Below, one piece after another: positions 1-8,556 of a stretch of 64,000 nucleotides of DNA (positions are counted from its first letter, which is position 1; every line of letters begins with the position of its first letter). The notes below the pieces were generated by a model that was given only the letters and a program-made list of their open reading frames with translations, ran no database searches and was not told where the DNA came from. The DNA is taken from the NCBI GenBank assembly GCA_031292485.1, contig JARLHA010000014.1, positions 1 to 64,000 on the forward strand, written 5' to 3'. A program made the position numbers and the translations under genes. Source of the stretch: Mucilaginibacter sp. Its GTDB lineage: Bacteria; Bacteroidota; Bacteroidia; Sphingobacteriales; Sphingobacteriaceae.

Positions 1-126
1 CCGAAAGTCCGAAAGTCCGAAAGTCCGAAAGTCCGAAAGTCCGAAAGTCCGAAAGTCCGAAAGTCCGAAAGTCCGAAAGTCCGAAAGTCCGAAAGTCCGA
101 AAGTCCGAAAGTCCGAAAGTCCGAAA
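1..126. repeat. Octanucleotide tandem repeat (CCGAAAGT)n
   Basis: Fifteen perfect copies of the 8-base unit CCGAAAGT plus a partial sixteenth. The array runs off the left edge of the window, so its true length is unknown. It lies downstream of ispF. The same word recurs in degenerate form at 195-234, 31053-31086 and 63354-63412, so this is one expanded member of a dispersed family. No spacers are present, which excludes a CRISPR array. Tracts like this are prone to slippage. Confidence 0.97.
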
Positions 127-154
127 AAAAGCATGAGCTTTTTTTCGGACTTTC
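115..154 (-). terminator. Hairpin downstream of ispF
   Basis: Perfect inverted repeat with 18-bp arms (115-132 and 137-154) and a 4-base ATGA loop, made from the edge of the octanucleotide array. Each arm contains a run of seven A or T bases. The position about 65 bases after the ispF stop fits a transcription terminator, but the T-run lies inside the stem rather than after it, so function is inferred. Confidence 0.5.
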
Positions 155-194
155 TTCATAGCGACAAACTTCTGTACACCCGATAGTCATCTTC

Positions 195-234
195 CTGACT
201 TTCCCGACTTTCGGACTTTACTGACTTTCGGACT
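195..234. repeat. Dispersed GTCCGAAA-family repeat overlapping the ispF 3' end
   Basis: Degenerate GACTTTCGGACTTTC text. Bases 195-217 are an exact 23-base reverse-complement copy of 63354-63376. The ispF stop codon (218-220) lies inside this stretch, so the repeat encodes the last residues of IspF and supplies its stop. Confidence 0.85.
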
Positions 235-709
235 TCTCTATCAAACAAACTGCATAAGCTACAACACCCTCCTGCCGGCCGATAAAGCCCAATTGCTCAT
301 TAGTGGTGGCCTTTATGGAGATATCTTCCCCGCTGATGCAGGCTGCTTTAGCTATATTAACCTTCATTTCGGGGATGTGGGGGTTTATTTTGGGTGCTTC
401 CAGGCAAACCATAGCGTCAATATTGCCGATTTGCCAGTTTTTTTCTTTTAAAAGTGCTACCACGTGCTGCAACAATACCAGGCTGCTGATACCCTTCCAC
501 CTCTCGTCCGTATTGGAAAAATGAAAGCCTATGTCGCGCAAATTTGCGGCGCCGAGCAAGGCATCGCAAATGGCATGCAGCAATACATCTGCATCTGAAT
601 GGCCAAAAGCACCTGATGTATGCTGTAAATTTACGCCCCCCAAAATAAACGGATGCTGGTCTTTTAACTGGTGAACATCAAACCCAAATCCAACTTTTAT
701 TTTTGTCAT
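218..709 (-). CDS. ispF: 2-C-methyl-D-erythritol 2,4-cyclodiphosphate synthase
   Basis: Cytoplasmic enzyme of the MEP isoprenoid pathway. It converts CDP-methylerythritol 2-phosphate to the cyclodiphosphate with loss of CMP. At 163 aa it has the usual family length. Metal ligands are visible as D11 and H13 in the DVHQL motif and H45 after GHSDADV; the C-terminal block KATTNEQLGFIGRQEG is the family signature. The ATG overlaps the porV stop as ATGA (706-709), so the two are probably translationally coupled. The final residues (KSESQ) and the TAA stop are encoded by a dispersed GTCCGAAA repeat, which suggests that the original end was replaced. Confidence 0.97.
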   Translation of the reverse strand: MTKIKVGFGFDVHQLKDQHPFILGGVNLQHTSGAFGHSDADVLLHAICDALLGAANLRDIGFHFSNTDERWKGISSLVLLQHVVALLKEKNWQIGNIDAMVCLEAPKINPHIPEMKVNIAKAACISGEDISIKATTNEQLGFIGRQEGVVAYAVCLIEKSESQ

Positions 710-1896
710 TGCTTTTTAGCGTTTTTATCTCCGCCAAAGTTAGCACTTAAGGTAAAACGAAGGGTATTTGCCAGCGGACTATTTTGCTGGCTGGCGGCCA
801 GGTACGAGAAATCAAAATTGAAAATATCATATTTAAAACCCACACCCATGGTGAGGTAATGGGAACCCCCGTTATTTGGGTTTTCATAAAAATAACCCGC
901 CCGTACTGCAAATTGCTGGTTGTACCAGTATTCCAGGCCGGTTGAAATAGTAATTTGCTGCAGTTCCTGGCTAAAACCACCGGGGGCGTCGGAAAACGAC
1001 TGGAAAATACCCACCGGTACTGACACGTCATTGCTGACGCCTTTGATGATATTACCGTTGGCGTCTGTAATTGGCGGAGTGGGAACGAGCAGTTTGTTAA
1101 AATCAACTGTAATAGTTAGCTGGTTATAATCATCCAGGTTAATGGTATTGGCGGCGCCTATTTTCAGGTTTGCCGGCAAAAAATACTTTGGGCCATTATT
1201 GCTGTAGCTGATCTTCGTACCGATATTTGAAATATTCGTTCCGAAAGCAAATATCGCATCGGTACCAAACTCCTGGATCTTATGGTTATAAAACAATGAA
1301 ACGCCGGCTGCCACCGCAGTACCTGCCTTCGCCTGTGCACCCGTTCCGGTGGCGAAAATAGCATTTGATAAGTTTGAGTAGATAAAACCAGCGGTAAGCG
1401 CAAGGGAAAACTCATCGCCAAATTTACGGGCAAATGATCCGTTCAAAGCAAATTCGTTGGGCGAATAGGTACCCAGGTCATTTTGTGTATTGTCCCTGAA
1501 TTGGATGGTGCCGTAGTTGAAATATTTTAAAGAGGCGCCAAAAGTATTGCGGTCGTCAATTTTATGTGCATAACTTAAATAGGACATACTGATGTCGGGC
1601 ACCAATTGCCGGAGCCAGGGGCTGTAAGACAGTGAAACATTGTCATTGTCTTCTAAAAATGCAAGTTTGGCCGGGTTCCAGTAGTTGGCATTCACGTCTG
1701 CAGAAACGGCCACGCCCGCTTCGCCCATTGCTCCTGAACGTGAATCGGGCGTAATATTCAAAAACGGAACAGCAGCAAGAGAAGAAGTATTGTATTTAGT
1801 GCCATCAACATTGGACCCCGTTGTTTGAGACATTGCCAAAACGGGGCATAATATACCACTGAAAAAAATTAAAGCTCTGGTAGAGAAAAACCTCAT
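706..1896 (-). CDS. porV: Type IX secretion outer-membrane protein PorV
   Basis: 396-aa outer-membrane beta-barrel of the PorV/LptO family. PorV works with PorU in releasing type IX secretion cargo at the cell surface. An N-terminal signal peptide ending near AMSQ is visible, followed by the family's typical start (FLNITPDSRSGAMGEAGVA) and the WNPAKLAF block. Further on are alternating amphipathic strands, and the C-terminus is aromatic-rich like other barrels. It is divergent from gldJ, which supports a secretion/gliding role, and it overlaps ispF by 4 bases. Alternative: another UPF0164-type barrel. PorV fits best by length, the N-terminal block and the neighbour. Confidence 0.9.
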   Translation of the reverse strand: MRFFSTRALIFFSGILCPVLAMSQTTGSNVDGTKYNTSSLAAVPFLNITPDSRSGAMGEAGVAVSADVNANYWNPAKLAFLEDNDNVSLSYSPWLRQLVPDISMSYLSYAHKIDDRNTFGASLKYFNYGTIQFRDNTQNDLGTYSPNEFALNGSFARKFGDEFSLALTAGFIYSNLSNAIFATGTGAQAKAGTAVAAGVSLFYNHKIQEFGTDAIFAFGTNISNIGTKISYSNNGPKYFLPANLKIGAANTINLDDYNQLTITVDFNKLLVPTPPITDANGNIIKGVSNDVSVPVGIFQSFSDAPGGFSQELQQITISTGLEYWYNQQFAVRAGYFYENPNNGGSHYLTMGVGFKYDIFNFDFSYLAASQQNSPLANTLRFTLSANFGGDKNAKKQ

Positions 1897-2127
1897 GTGA
1901 AATCTGTTTTTTATTATTTTAAATAATAAATATATGCTATTTGCGGGCTATTACGTATAAGTTGGCCAATAAGTTTTCCACCATAATAATGGGATTAAAT
2001 GTAACTCAATAGGGCAATATTGCGTTTAAATTCAAATAAGGATTACGATCTTTAAAAGATTTAGGTAATAGAATTAGCATTTTAAGCAAAATGTTATAAA
2101 TTTACATTCCAAAAATAAAGTATAAAT
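1897..2127. promoter_or_regulatory. Divergent porV/gldJ intergenic region
   Basis: AT-rich 231-base gap that must hold both promoters. It contains an AT-only palindrome (1911-1929, 9-base arms) in the porV leader. Imperfect matches to the -7 box TAnnTTTG are present on both strands, with A instead of the final G: TAAATTTA upstream of gldJ and TATATTTA upstream of porV. No convincing operator was recognised. Confidence 0.4.
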
Positions 2128-3810
2128 ATGAAAGTACTTTTTACGCGAACTGCGATTGTGTTGTTGGGCATTGGCGCCGTGATGAGCAGCTGTAGTAAAC
2201 ATGCGCAATCTTCTAAAACCGGTATTACTTATAATGACAAAAAAACCGGCGGTTACGAACGTTTCAGGAAAACTCACCCAACTCCCGGACCAGGTTTGGT
2301 GCCTATTGAAGGCGGTACCTTTGTAATGGGAGGCAGTGCCGACCAGGATGTTACCTACGATTATAATAACGTAAAGCGCCGGGTAACAGTTCCTTCATTT
2401 TATATGGATGAAACCGAAGTGGCTAACCAGGACTGGTTGGATTACCTTCACTGGATTAGTGTAACTTATCCCCAGGATCATGAATTATATTATAATGCAT
2501 TGCCTGATACACTGGTTTGGCGTAATGCTTTAGCTTATAATGAACCCTATGTTGATAACTATTTAAGGCACCCGGCCTTCCAGGATTACCCTGTGGTGGG
2601 TGTTAGCTGGGATCAGGTGCAGGATTATTGCGTTTGGCGTACTGACCGTGTTAACGAAAATATTTTACGTGAAACCGGGCGCATGGTTGCCTGGAATGAC
2701 TTAAACGGTAATGGGAAAAAAGGTAAAGCTGCAACGCCTGCAGCGTCAAATAAAGATCCGTTTAATACCGATATTTACCTGAATGGCCAATATACAGGCC
2801 CTGGTATTGATGGTAAAAAAATGATAGTTGATTTAAGCCCGAACGCGAAACCAACAACAGGTGCAAACGGCAAAGGTGGAAAAGAACCCGTAAGGCATGT
2901 CCGTATGGAAGACGGTATATTGAAACAAGCCTATCGTCTGCCGTCTGAAGCTGAATGGGAATATGCTGCATTAGCTTTAATAGGAAACACCCAATTTGAA
3001 AATATTGATGACAATAAAGTTTATCCATGGAATGGTTTAGGTGTACGCTCGTCAAAAAGGGCTACCCGCGGGATGATATTAGCTAACTTTAAACGTGGTT
3101 TGGGTGATAACATGGGCGTAGGCGGATATTTGAATGATAAAGCGGATATTACCGCGCCTGTCAGAGATTTCCCGCCAAATGATTTTGGTTTGTATAACAT
3201 GGCCGGAAACGTAAATGAATGGGTTGAGGACACTTATCGTCAAACTTCATTTGAAGAAGTGGAAGATTTCAACCCTTTCCGTGGTAACGAGTTCAGCAAT
3301 AAACGTTTGGCTGATGCTTCAAAAGGTTTGTATGCCAAAGATAAATATGGCCGGCCGATAAAGGACCCGTCTGTATCAAACAAAAAATTAAAATACAGCG
3401 AATTATTAGCTTTACAACAGGCACAGGCTGCAAGCGGGAACCAACCCAATACTGCAAATGCCGGGGCTGCAGTAGGGGCAAACCCCAACCAAACACCTGC
3501 TGAAAAAAATGCATTGGAAGGCAAAAAATTTAATCCTGATAACAGGGGTTACGGCGATACTGTAAATACTTCGTTGTATGGAACTACCAGTTTAGTAAGC
3601 GATCATTCAAAGGTGTATAAAGGCGGTTCATGGAACGATATGGCATTCTGGCTCAACCCGGCAACCCGCCGTTTTATGAATGAAGATGAGTCAAGCTCGA
3701 CTGTTGGTTTCCGTTGCGCAATGACTTTAGTTGGCGAACCTGAAATTCACCCTGAAGGCAAACCACATTACAGCATCAAACAATCGAAAAAGTTTAACGC
3801 GAAACAATAA
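2128..3810 (+). CDS. gldJ: Gliding-motility/T9SS-associated lipoprotein GldJ
   Basis: 560-aa lipoprotein with a signal peptide and lipobox ending at C22 (VMSSC), followed by a formylglycine-generating-enzyme-like (FGE-sulfatase) fold. Visible blocks are IEGGTFVMGG near residue 60, YRLPSEAEWEYAA in the middle, FGLYNMAGNVNEWVED, and KGGSWND...GFRC near the end. In Flavobacterium the GldJ family is needed for gliding and for stability of type IX secretion components. Length and domain order match. An Ala/Asn/Gln-rich insertion lies between the NVNEWVED block and the C-terminal KGGSW block. It is divergent from porV. GldK is a related FGE lipoprotein, but GldJ fits better. Confidence 0.88.
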   Translation: MKVLFTRTAIVLLGIGAVMSSCSKHAQSSKTGITYNDKKTGGYERFRKTHPTPGPGLVPIEGGTFVMGGSADQDVTYDYNNVKRRVTVPSFYMDETEVANQDWLDYLHWISVTYPQDHELYYNALPDTLVWRNALAYNEPYVDNYLRHPAFQDYPVVGVSWDQVQDYCVWRTDRVNENILRETGRMVAWNDLNGNGKKGKAATPAASNKDPFNTDIYLNGQYTGPGIDGKKMIVDLSPNAKPTTGANGKGGKEPVRHVRMEDGILKQAYRLPSEAEWEYAALALIGNTQFENIDDNKVYPWNGLGVRSSKRATRGMILANFKRGLGDNMGVGGYLNDKADITAPVRDFPPNDFGLYNMAGNVNEWVEDTYRQTSFEEVEDFNPFRGNEFSNKRLADASKGLYAKDKYGRPIKDPSVSNKKLKYSELLALQQAQAASGNQPNTANAGAAVGANPNQTPAEKNALEGKKFNPDNRGYGDTVNTSLYGTTSLVSDHSKVYKGGSWNDMAFWLNPATRRFMNEDESSSTVGFRCAMTLVGEPEIHPEGKPHYSIKQSKKFNAKQ

Positions 3811-3830
3811 TTCTGATCTTTAGCTATTAA

Positions 3831-3862
3831 AAGGCTTCCTGATTTTGTCATGAAGCTTTTTT
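3831..3862. terminator. Bidirectional terminator between gldJ and the biotinyl gene
   Basis: Stem GCTTCcTGA (3834-3842) pairs with TCAtGAAGC (3848-3856), with one internal mismatch. Six Ts follow on the plus strand, and on the minus strand the stem is followed by CTTTTAA. It lies between convergent genes and suits both. Confidence 0.8.
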
Positions 3863-3879
3863 GCGTTTATTGAGTTCTG

Positions 3880-4377
3880 TTAAAACAGCATCAGGATCTG
3901 GCCTTTTTCTACTTTATCTCCGGGCTTTATTTTCACAGTTTTTACCAGGACATCGGCCGGAGCTTTGATGATGTTTTCCATTTTCATGGCCTCCAAAACA
4001 AAAAGGTTGTCCCCCTTTTTAATTTCCATCCCCTCGTTAACAAAAACCTTAAGCACCATGCCTGGCATAGGCGCTTTTATTTCGCTAACTTTAGTGGCAT
4101 TAAGGTTACTGAGGCCTAATTTATCCAGTAAAATATCAAATTGGTCCTTTGCGGTAACTGTATAAATATTGTTGTTTACTTTTATTTCCGCAGTTTTTTC
4201 AACACCGTTAAAGCTAATTACCTCTGCGTTGTACGATTGCAGGTTATTTAAAATGTGATAGGCGGTATTGTTCAACTGTTTTACGTCTGCCGCAATCTTT
4301 TCATTATCTATCAATAGTCCATCCTCATTCTTCTCAACTTCGAAATTGTATTTATCATTTACTTTTACCTGGTACAT
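3880..4377 (-). CDS. Biotin/lipoyl-attachment carrier protein (acyl-CoA carboxylase BCCP-like)
   Basis: 165-aa protein. The C-terminal ~70 residues are a biotinyl domain with the EAMKMEN motif, biotinylated Lys being K132. Upstream is an APMPGMV block typical of biotin carriers attached to propionyl/pyruvate/acyl-CoA carboxylases. The N-terminal half resembles the linker domain that precedes this carrier in acyl-CoA carboxylases. No biotin carboxylase or carboxyltransferase gene is adjacent, so its partner must be encoded elsewhere. It would act as the swinging carboxyl carrier in the cytoplasm. The precise carboxylase is not resolved. Confidence 0.85.
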   Translation of the reverse strand: MYQVKVNDKYNFEVEKNEDGLLIDNEKIAADVKQLNNTAYHILNNLQSYNAEVISFNGVEKTAEIKVNNNIYTVTAKDQFDILLDKLGLSNLNATKVSEIKAPMPGMVLKVFVNEGMEIKKGDNLFVLEAMKMENIIKAPADVLVKTVKIKPGDKVEKGQILMLF

Positions 4378-4397
4378 GGGGGTTTGAGATTGGAGGT

Positions 4398-4416
4398 TAG
4401 TTAATTAGAGATTAGT
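4398..4416. repeat. 19-base dispersed repeat (copy 1)
   Basis: TAGTTAATTAGAGATTAGT is the exact reverse complement of 31132-31150. Both copies lie next to gene ends on the minus strand. Confidence 0.75.
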
Positions 4417-4492
4417 TAAACAGGAATCAGCTTTTTTTAATTGCTTTTATAAATATAATAAGGTTCAAATAAATATTTAGTGATAAGTTGAG

Positions 4493-5164
4493 TTATTGCT
4501 GGGTTAAAACATATTGCACCAGGTTAGCACCCATTTTTAAGGCCTTTAAGCGCGTTTCCTGCGTATCGCCGGCATAGGTGCCGTAATCTTCCCAGCCATT
4601 GCCCAGGTCGCACTCATAGGTGTAAAAGCATACCAGCCGGCCTTTGTATATCAATCCAAAACCTTGCGCCCGTTTACCGTCATGTTCGTGAATTTTTGGT
4701 AAGCCGGATGGAAAATCAAATTTTTGGTGATAGATTGGATAGTTAAGCGGCAACTCAACAAAATCAAGCTCAGGGAATACTTTTTTCATCTGCGGCCGTA
4801 CATAGGGATCTAAACCATAATTATCGTCAATATGCAAAAAGCCGCCCCCTATTAAATATTTCCGTAAGTTTTGCGCTTCCTGGTCCGAAAAAATTACGTT
4901 GCCATGCCCGGTCATGAATATAAAAGGGTAATTAAACAATTCGGCGCTGCCAACCTCCACCACATCATCTTCCGGCTGAAAATTGGTTTTTAAGTTTTCG
5001 TTGCAAAATTTTATCAGGTTGGGAAGCGCTGTCCTGTCGCCATACCAATCGCCGCCGCCGTTATATTTTAGCTTGGCCATTTTATAGGTTGGGGAGCTAA
5101 AACTACTTGTTAGCATTAATACCGCAATTGTGCAAGCCAAAGCAACGGGTGTAAAACGCTTCAT
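4493..5164 (-). CDS. DUF4159 domain-containing exported protein
   Basis: About 223 aa from the chosen ATG at 5164, which puts a clean signal peptide at the very N-terminus (MKRFTPVALACTIAVLML). An upstream ATG at 5191 would add nine residues. The body matches the DUF4159 family: DWYGDRTALPNL, FIFMTGHGNV, LRKYLIGGGFLHIDDNYG, and a C-terminal block with the TYECDLGNGWEDYG stretch. The fold resembles a class-I glutamine-amidotransferase-like/ThuA-like domain. No catalytic role is established. It stands in a run of minus-strand housekeeping genes, 55 bases after rsmE. Confidence 0.8.
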   Translation of the reverse strand: MKRFTPVALACTIAVLMLTSSFSSPTYKMAKLKYNGGGDWYGDRTALPNLIKFCNENLKTNFQPEDDVVEVGSAELFNYPFIFMTGHGNVIFSDQEAQNLRKYLIGGGFLHIDDNYGLDPYVRPQMKKVFPELDFVELPLNYPIYHQKFDFPSGLPKIHEHDGKRAQGFGLIYKGRLVCFYTYECDLGNGWEDYGTYAGDTQETRLKALKMGANLVQYVLTQQ

Positions 5165-5218
5165 TATTAGGAGTTTTTTTCGATTAATCATTAAATATTA
5201 ACTTAGTTAACCATTTAC

Positions 5219-5944
5219 TTAATCAGCACCATCACCAACTCTATTCAAAAAATTCACCTCGAAACAGGCTTCTAAAGCGGCTGTTTCCGTCCTCAAACGG
5301 CTTTCGCCTAATGTTATTGCTTTAAAACCGTTTTGCAAAGCCTCGTTAATTTCTTCCGGTGTGAAATCGCCTTCCGGACCAATCAAAATCAAATACCTGT
5401 CTCCTGCTCTAAATTGAGCACTTATATTGGTTTTAAGTGTTTTTTCGCAATGGGCAACAAATTTCTGACCTTCAAAAGGGCGTGACAGTAGCTTATTCAA
5501 ACTTACCGGCTCATTTAAAAGCGGATGGTAGGCCTTTAAAGATTGCTTAACTGCCGAGGTAACCACCTTGTTTAAGCGATCAAGCTTTATGTCTTTTCTT
5601 TCAGATCGTTTGCAGATGATGAACGAGATCTCGTCGATACCTATCTCTGTAGCTTTCTCCAAAAACCATTCAACCCGCTCAATGTTTTTGGTTGGGGCAA
5701 TGGCTATATGTAAATAATGGTTTCTTTTGTTGAAGTTGTTGATTATTGCGATTATTTGCAGCAATGTTCTTTTTGGGTGAGGGTCCAATATTGTCGCGGT
5801 GTATAAACCGCCTTTGCCATCAATCAATTGAAGTTCTGCCCCTTTCTCAAGCCGGAGTACCCGGGCGCAGTGCTTGCTTTCTTCTTCGTTCAGAAAATAT
5901 TGCTGGTTGGATGGGTCAATATCTGGTGTATAAAAAAGGTGCAT
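5219..5944 (-). CDS. rsmE: 16S rRNA (uracil-1498-N3)-methyltransferase
   Basis: 241-aa SPOUT-class RNA methyltransferase that modifies U1498 of 16S rRNA near the ribosomal decoding centre using SAM. The N-terminal PUA-like part (ESKHCARVLRL) precedes the knotted SAM-binding region with GPEGDF (residues 189-194) and LGESRLRTETA (212-222), which are diagnostic of the family. Length is normal. It lies 12 bases downstream of the CBS transporter gene, probably in the same transcript. Confidence 0.95.
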   Translation of the reverse strand: MHLFYTPDIDPSNQQYFLNEEESKHCARVLRLEKGAELQLIDGKGGLYTATILDPHPKRTLLQIIAIINNFNKRNHYLHIAIAPTKNIERVEWFLEKATEIGIDEISFIICKRSERKDIKLDRLNKVVTSAVKQSLKAYHPLLNEPVSLNKLLSRPFEGQKFVAHCEKTLKTNISAQFRAGDRYLILIGPEGDFTPEEINEALQNGFKAITLGESRLRTETAALEACFEVNFLNRVGDGAD

Positions 5945-5956
5945 CGTTAAAGCAGA

Positions 5957-7294
5957 TCAATGTAAATCTAACGCATCCTCTTCGTTTATGAGCAATTCGA
6001 GTTTCACCGATTCAATGTTCTGGTCGGATTTTTTTAATACCGTGATATTGTAACCGTTGGATTCTTTCTGCTCGCCAACATCCGGTATTTTTCCAAAAAT
6101 GTCTCCAAGCCATCCTGATACCGTGTCGTAGTCACCGTCTTCCGGCAAATCATGCGGCAAATGGCTGTTTACATCATAAATAGGAGCGAGGGCGTTAACA
6201 ATAAACTCCCGGTCATTTACCGTTTCAACAATTGGCTTTTCTTCATCATATTCATCCTGGATCTCACCAACCAATTCTTCAACGATATCTTCAAGCGTAA
6301 CCATGCCGGCCGTTCCACCAAATTCATCCAGCACAATAGCGATCTGGATGCGCTTTTGCTGCAACTCGCTCATCAGGTCGTTTATCCTTTTGGTTTCGGG
6401 GATGAAGTAGGGTTTACGGATAATATTCTTTAAAATGATCTCTTCGTTATGGGCCAGCAAAGGTAAAATATCCTTTGCGTGTACGATCCCCACTATTTTA
6501 TCAATAGTTTCATCATATACAGGGATGCGCGAATAGCCTTCTGTTATGATGATTTCAAGTAACTCATCCTTAGTTGTAGCCAGCTCGATGCCCGATATTT
6601 TTGTACGGGGTACCATAATGTTTTTAACGATACGTTCGTTAAAATCGAAAACGTTCTGGATGAGCTCGTGCTCCGTTGAATCCAGGGCGCCTGTTTCCTT
6701 TCCCTGGTCGAGCAGGTACTGCAGTTCTTCGGAGCTGTGTGACGCCTCACCTTGTACGGGGTTGATCCCCATCAGCTTTAATATAAAATTGGCGAAGCCG
6801 TTCAGTAACCAGATTACAGGCTTAAACACTACAAAAAAGAAACGCAGCGGGAGCGAAATCGTCATTACCGTGCGCACTGATCGTTGTATGGCTATAGACT
6901 TTGGTGCCAATTCGCCGAAAACGATGTGAAACACGGTGATAAAAGCAAATGCAACTATATGGCTGGTATCGATAATAAATATTGATTTTATATCAAGGCC
7001 GAAGGTCAGGAACATCCGCAGCATTAAAGCAGTTACCACGGATTGACCCACCCAACCCAAGCCAAGTGAGGCAATAGTGATACCTAACTGCGTAGCTGCC
7101 AGGTAGCCATCAAGGTTGTGTAAAATACCCCGGGCAACTTTTGCTACCGGGCTGCCCGATTTCGCCTTAATTTCAACCTGCGAACCGCGGACCCTCACCA
7201 TAGCAAATTCGGCTGCAACGAAAAAACCGTTCAGCAACACCAGGAAAAAGGTAAGGAAAAGGTAAAAACCGTTTATTTCAAGATCAGGCCCCAT
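5957..7294 (-). CDS. Hemolysin-family CNNM/CBS/CorC transporter-like protein
   Basis: 445-aa inner-membrane protein with three parts. An N-terminal DUF21/CNNM domain carries about four membrane segments (residues 1-180, starting FYLFLTFFLVLLNGFF and containing IASLGLGWVGQ). A CBS pair follows (IMVPRTKI to AIVLDEFGGTAGMVTLEDIVEELVGEI). The C-terminal CorC/HlyC domain contains DYDTVSGWLGDIFG. Relatives are Mg2+/Co2+ efflux-linked proteins; the 'hemolysin' name is historical. GldE has the same architecture, and nothing local decides between the two. It is 7 bases from ppa. Confidence 0.88.
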   Translation of the reverse strand: MGPDLEINGFYLFLTFFLVLLNGFFVAAEFAMVRVRGSQVEIKAKSGSPVAKVARGILHNLDGYLAATQLGITIASLGLGWVGQSVVTALMLRMFLTFGLDIKSIFIIDTSHIVAFAFITVFHIVFGELAPKSIAIQRSVRTVMTISLPLRFFFVVFKPVIWLLNGFANFILKLMGINPVQGEASHSSEELQYLLDQGKETGALDSTEHELIQNVFDFNERIVKNIMVPRTKISGIELATTKDELLEIIITEGYSRIPVYDETIDKIVGIVHAKDILPLLAHNEEIILKNIIRKPYFIPETKRINDLMSELQQKRIQIAIVLDEFGGTAGMVTLEDIVEELVGEIQDEYDEEKPIVETVNDREFIVNALAPIYDVNSHLPHDLPEDGDYDTVSGWLGDIFGKIPDVGEQKESNGYNITVLKKSDQNIESVKLELLINEEDALDLH

Positions 7295-7301
7295 AAATTA
7301 T

Positions 7302-7847
7302 TTATTGGTACACGGGAAAAGTAGACTGATACAATTCCAAACTTTCTTTGATCACCTTGTGTGCATATCGCATCCCTAAAAGGTGTTCAATGGTAACATT
7401 CTTACCTTCCAGCTTTTTGTAATCCTTAAAAAAGCGTACAATTTCTACCATTACATGCGGGGGAAGTTCGGCAAGGTCGTTAATGTAGTTGATCGACATA
7501 TCGTTTTTTGCCACCGCGATGATTTTATCGTCCTGTTCGCCGTTGTCAACCATATGCATTACTCCAATTACTTTAGCCTCAATAATTGACATGGGGAATA
7601 CATCAATGGAGCAGAGTACGAGTATGTCCAAAGGGTCATTATCATCACAATAGGTTTGCGGGATAAACCCATAATTTGCCGGGTACATTACCGACGAAAA
7701 TAAAACCCTGTCTAACTTTAACAGCCCGGATGCTTTGTCGATCTCATATTTGGCTTTGGATCCTTTAGGGATCTCAATAATTGCGTTAACAATTTCGGGC
7801 ATATTATCTCCGGGCGAAACCTGGTGCCATGGATGTTGTGTACTCAT
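7302..7847 (-). CDS. ppa: Inorganic pyrophosphatase
   Basis: 181-aa soluble family I pyrophosphatase that hydrolyses PPi to two phosphates and so drives biosynthetic reactions. The signature D-x-D-P-x-D is present as DNDPLD (residues 69-74). [13 protein letters not shown] and [11 protein letters not shown] are also conserved. Length is normal. The gene is packed 9 bases after the DedA-family gene and 7 bases before the CBS transporter gene. Confidence 0.95.
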   Translation of the reverse strand: MSTQHPWHQVSPGDNMPEIVNAIIEIPKGSKAKYEIDKASGLLKLDRVLFSSVMYPANYGFIPQTYCDDNDPLDILVLCSIDVFPMSIIEAKVIGVMHMVDNGEQDDKIIAVAKNDMSINYINDLAELPPHVMVEIVRFFKDYKKLEGKNVTIEHLLGMRYAHKVIKESLELYQSTFPVYQ

Positions 7848-7856
7848 TTATAAATA

Positions 7857-8498
7857 TTATTTTAACTCTTTGTAGCGATTGCGCTGATTTCGCCTGTACA
7901 ACGCGTAAACCAGCGGAACGCTTGTTACTATTATTAAACCAATGACAATATACTCAATATATTCTTTTAATTGCGGGTAACGTCTGCCTAAAAAATAACC
8001 AGATAAGGTAAACGTACATACCCAGGCAATACAGCCCATAAAGTTATAAAGTGTGAATTTTTTGATGTCAACTTTAACAACCCCTGCAAAGATAGGTGCA
8101 AAAGTTCTAATTATTGGGAAAAATCTCCCTAAAACCAATGCCTTGCCCCCGTGTTTGGCATAAAATTCCTGTGCAATTACGATGTGATGCTTTTTAAAGA
8201 AGAAAGAATTGCTTTTATTAAACAAAGCAGGCCCCGTTCGGTACCCAAACCAGTACCCGGTATAATTGCCTAAAATGCCTGCAGCTATGAGTGATAAAAC
8301 AAGCGTATAAATTGAAATATCAAACCTGCCGGTTGAGCACAGGAGGCCCGACATGAATAAAAGATAGTCACCTGGTAAAAAGAAACCGAAAAACAGCCCG
8401 GTCTCAGCAAAAACAACGACAAGCAGAAAGAAGAACCCTAAGCTTATAATTGATCGGGCATCTGTTAAATTTTGCAGGTGTTCCCAAAAACTATCCAT
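7857..8498 (-). CDS. DedA-family membrane protein
   Basis: 213-aa polytopic inner-membrane protein of the DedA/VTT (SNARE-associated) superfamily, whose members act in membrane homeostasis and phospholipid-carrier flipping. Seen: FAETGLFFGFFLPGD near residue 30, GNYTGYWFGYRTG near 80, and the family hallmark GRFFPIIRTFAPIFAG near 125. A basic C-terminal tail follows the last membrane segment. It is probably the first gene of a ppa-CorC-rsmE transcript, as it follows nuoN by 58 bases. Confidence 0.92.
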   Translation of the reverse strand: MDSFWEHLQNLTDARSIISLGFFFLLVVVFAETGLFFGFFLPGDYLLFMSGLLCSTGRFDISIYTLVLSLIAAGILGNYTGYWFGYRTGPALFNKSNSFFFKKHHIVIAQEFYAKHGGKALVLGRFFPIIRTFAPIFAGVVKVDIKKFTLYNFMGCIAWVCTFTLSGYFLGRRYPQLKEYIEYIVIGLIIVTSVPLVYALYRRNQRNRYKELK

Positions 8499-8556
8499 TT
8501 GCTATATCTGTAAAACTACAAATATTAAATGAATTTGTAATGCTTATGTTACAGAT

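Noticed and set aside
1..126. Possible CRISPR array
   Set aside because: The 8-base unit repeats without spacers; it is a simple tandem repeat.
5957..7294. Calling the CBS/CorC protein GldE
   Set aside because: GldE shares the architecture, but there is no local evidence (no gld neighbours) to choose it over other hemolysin-family proteins.
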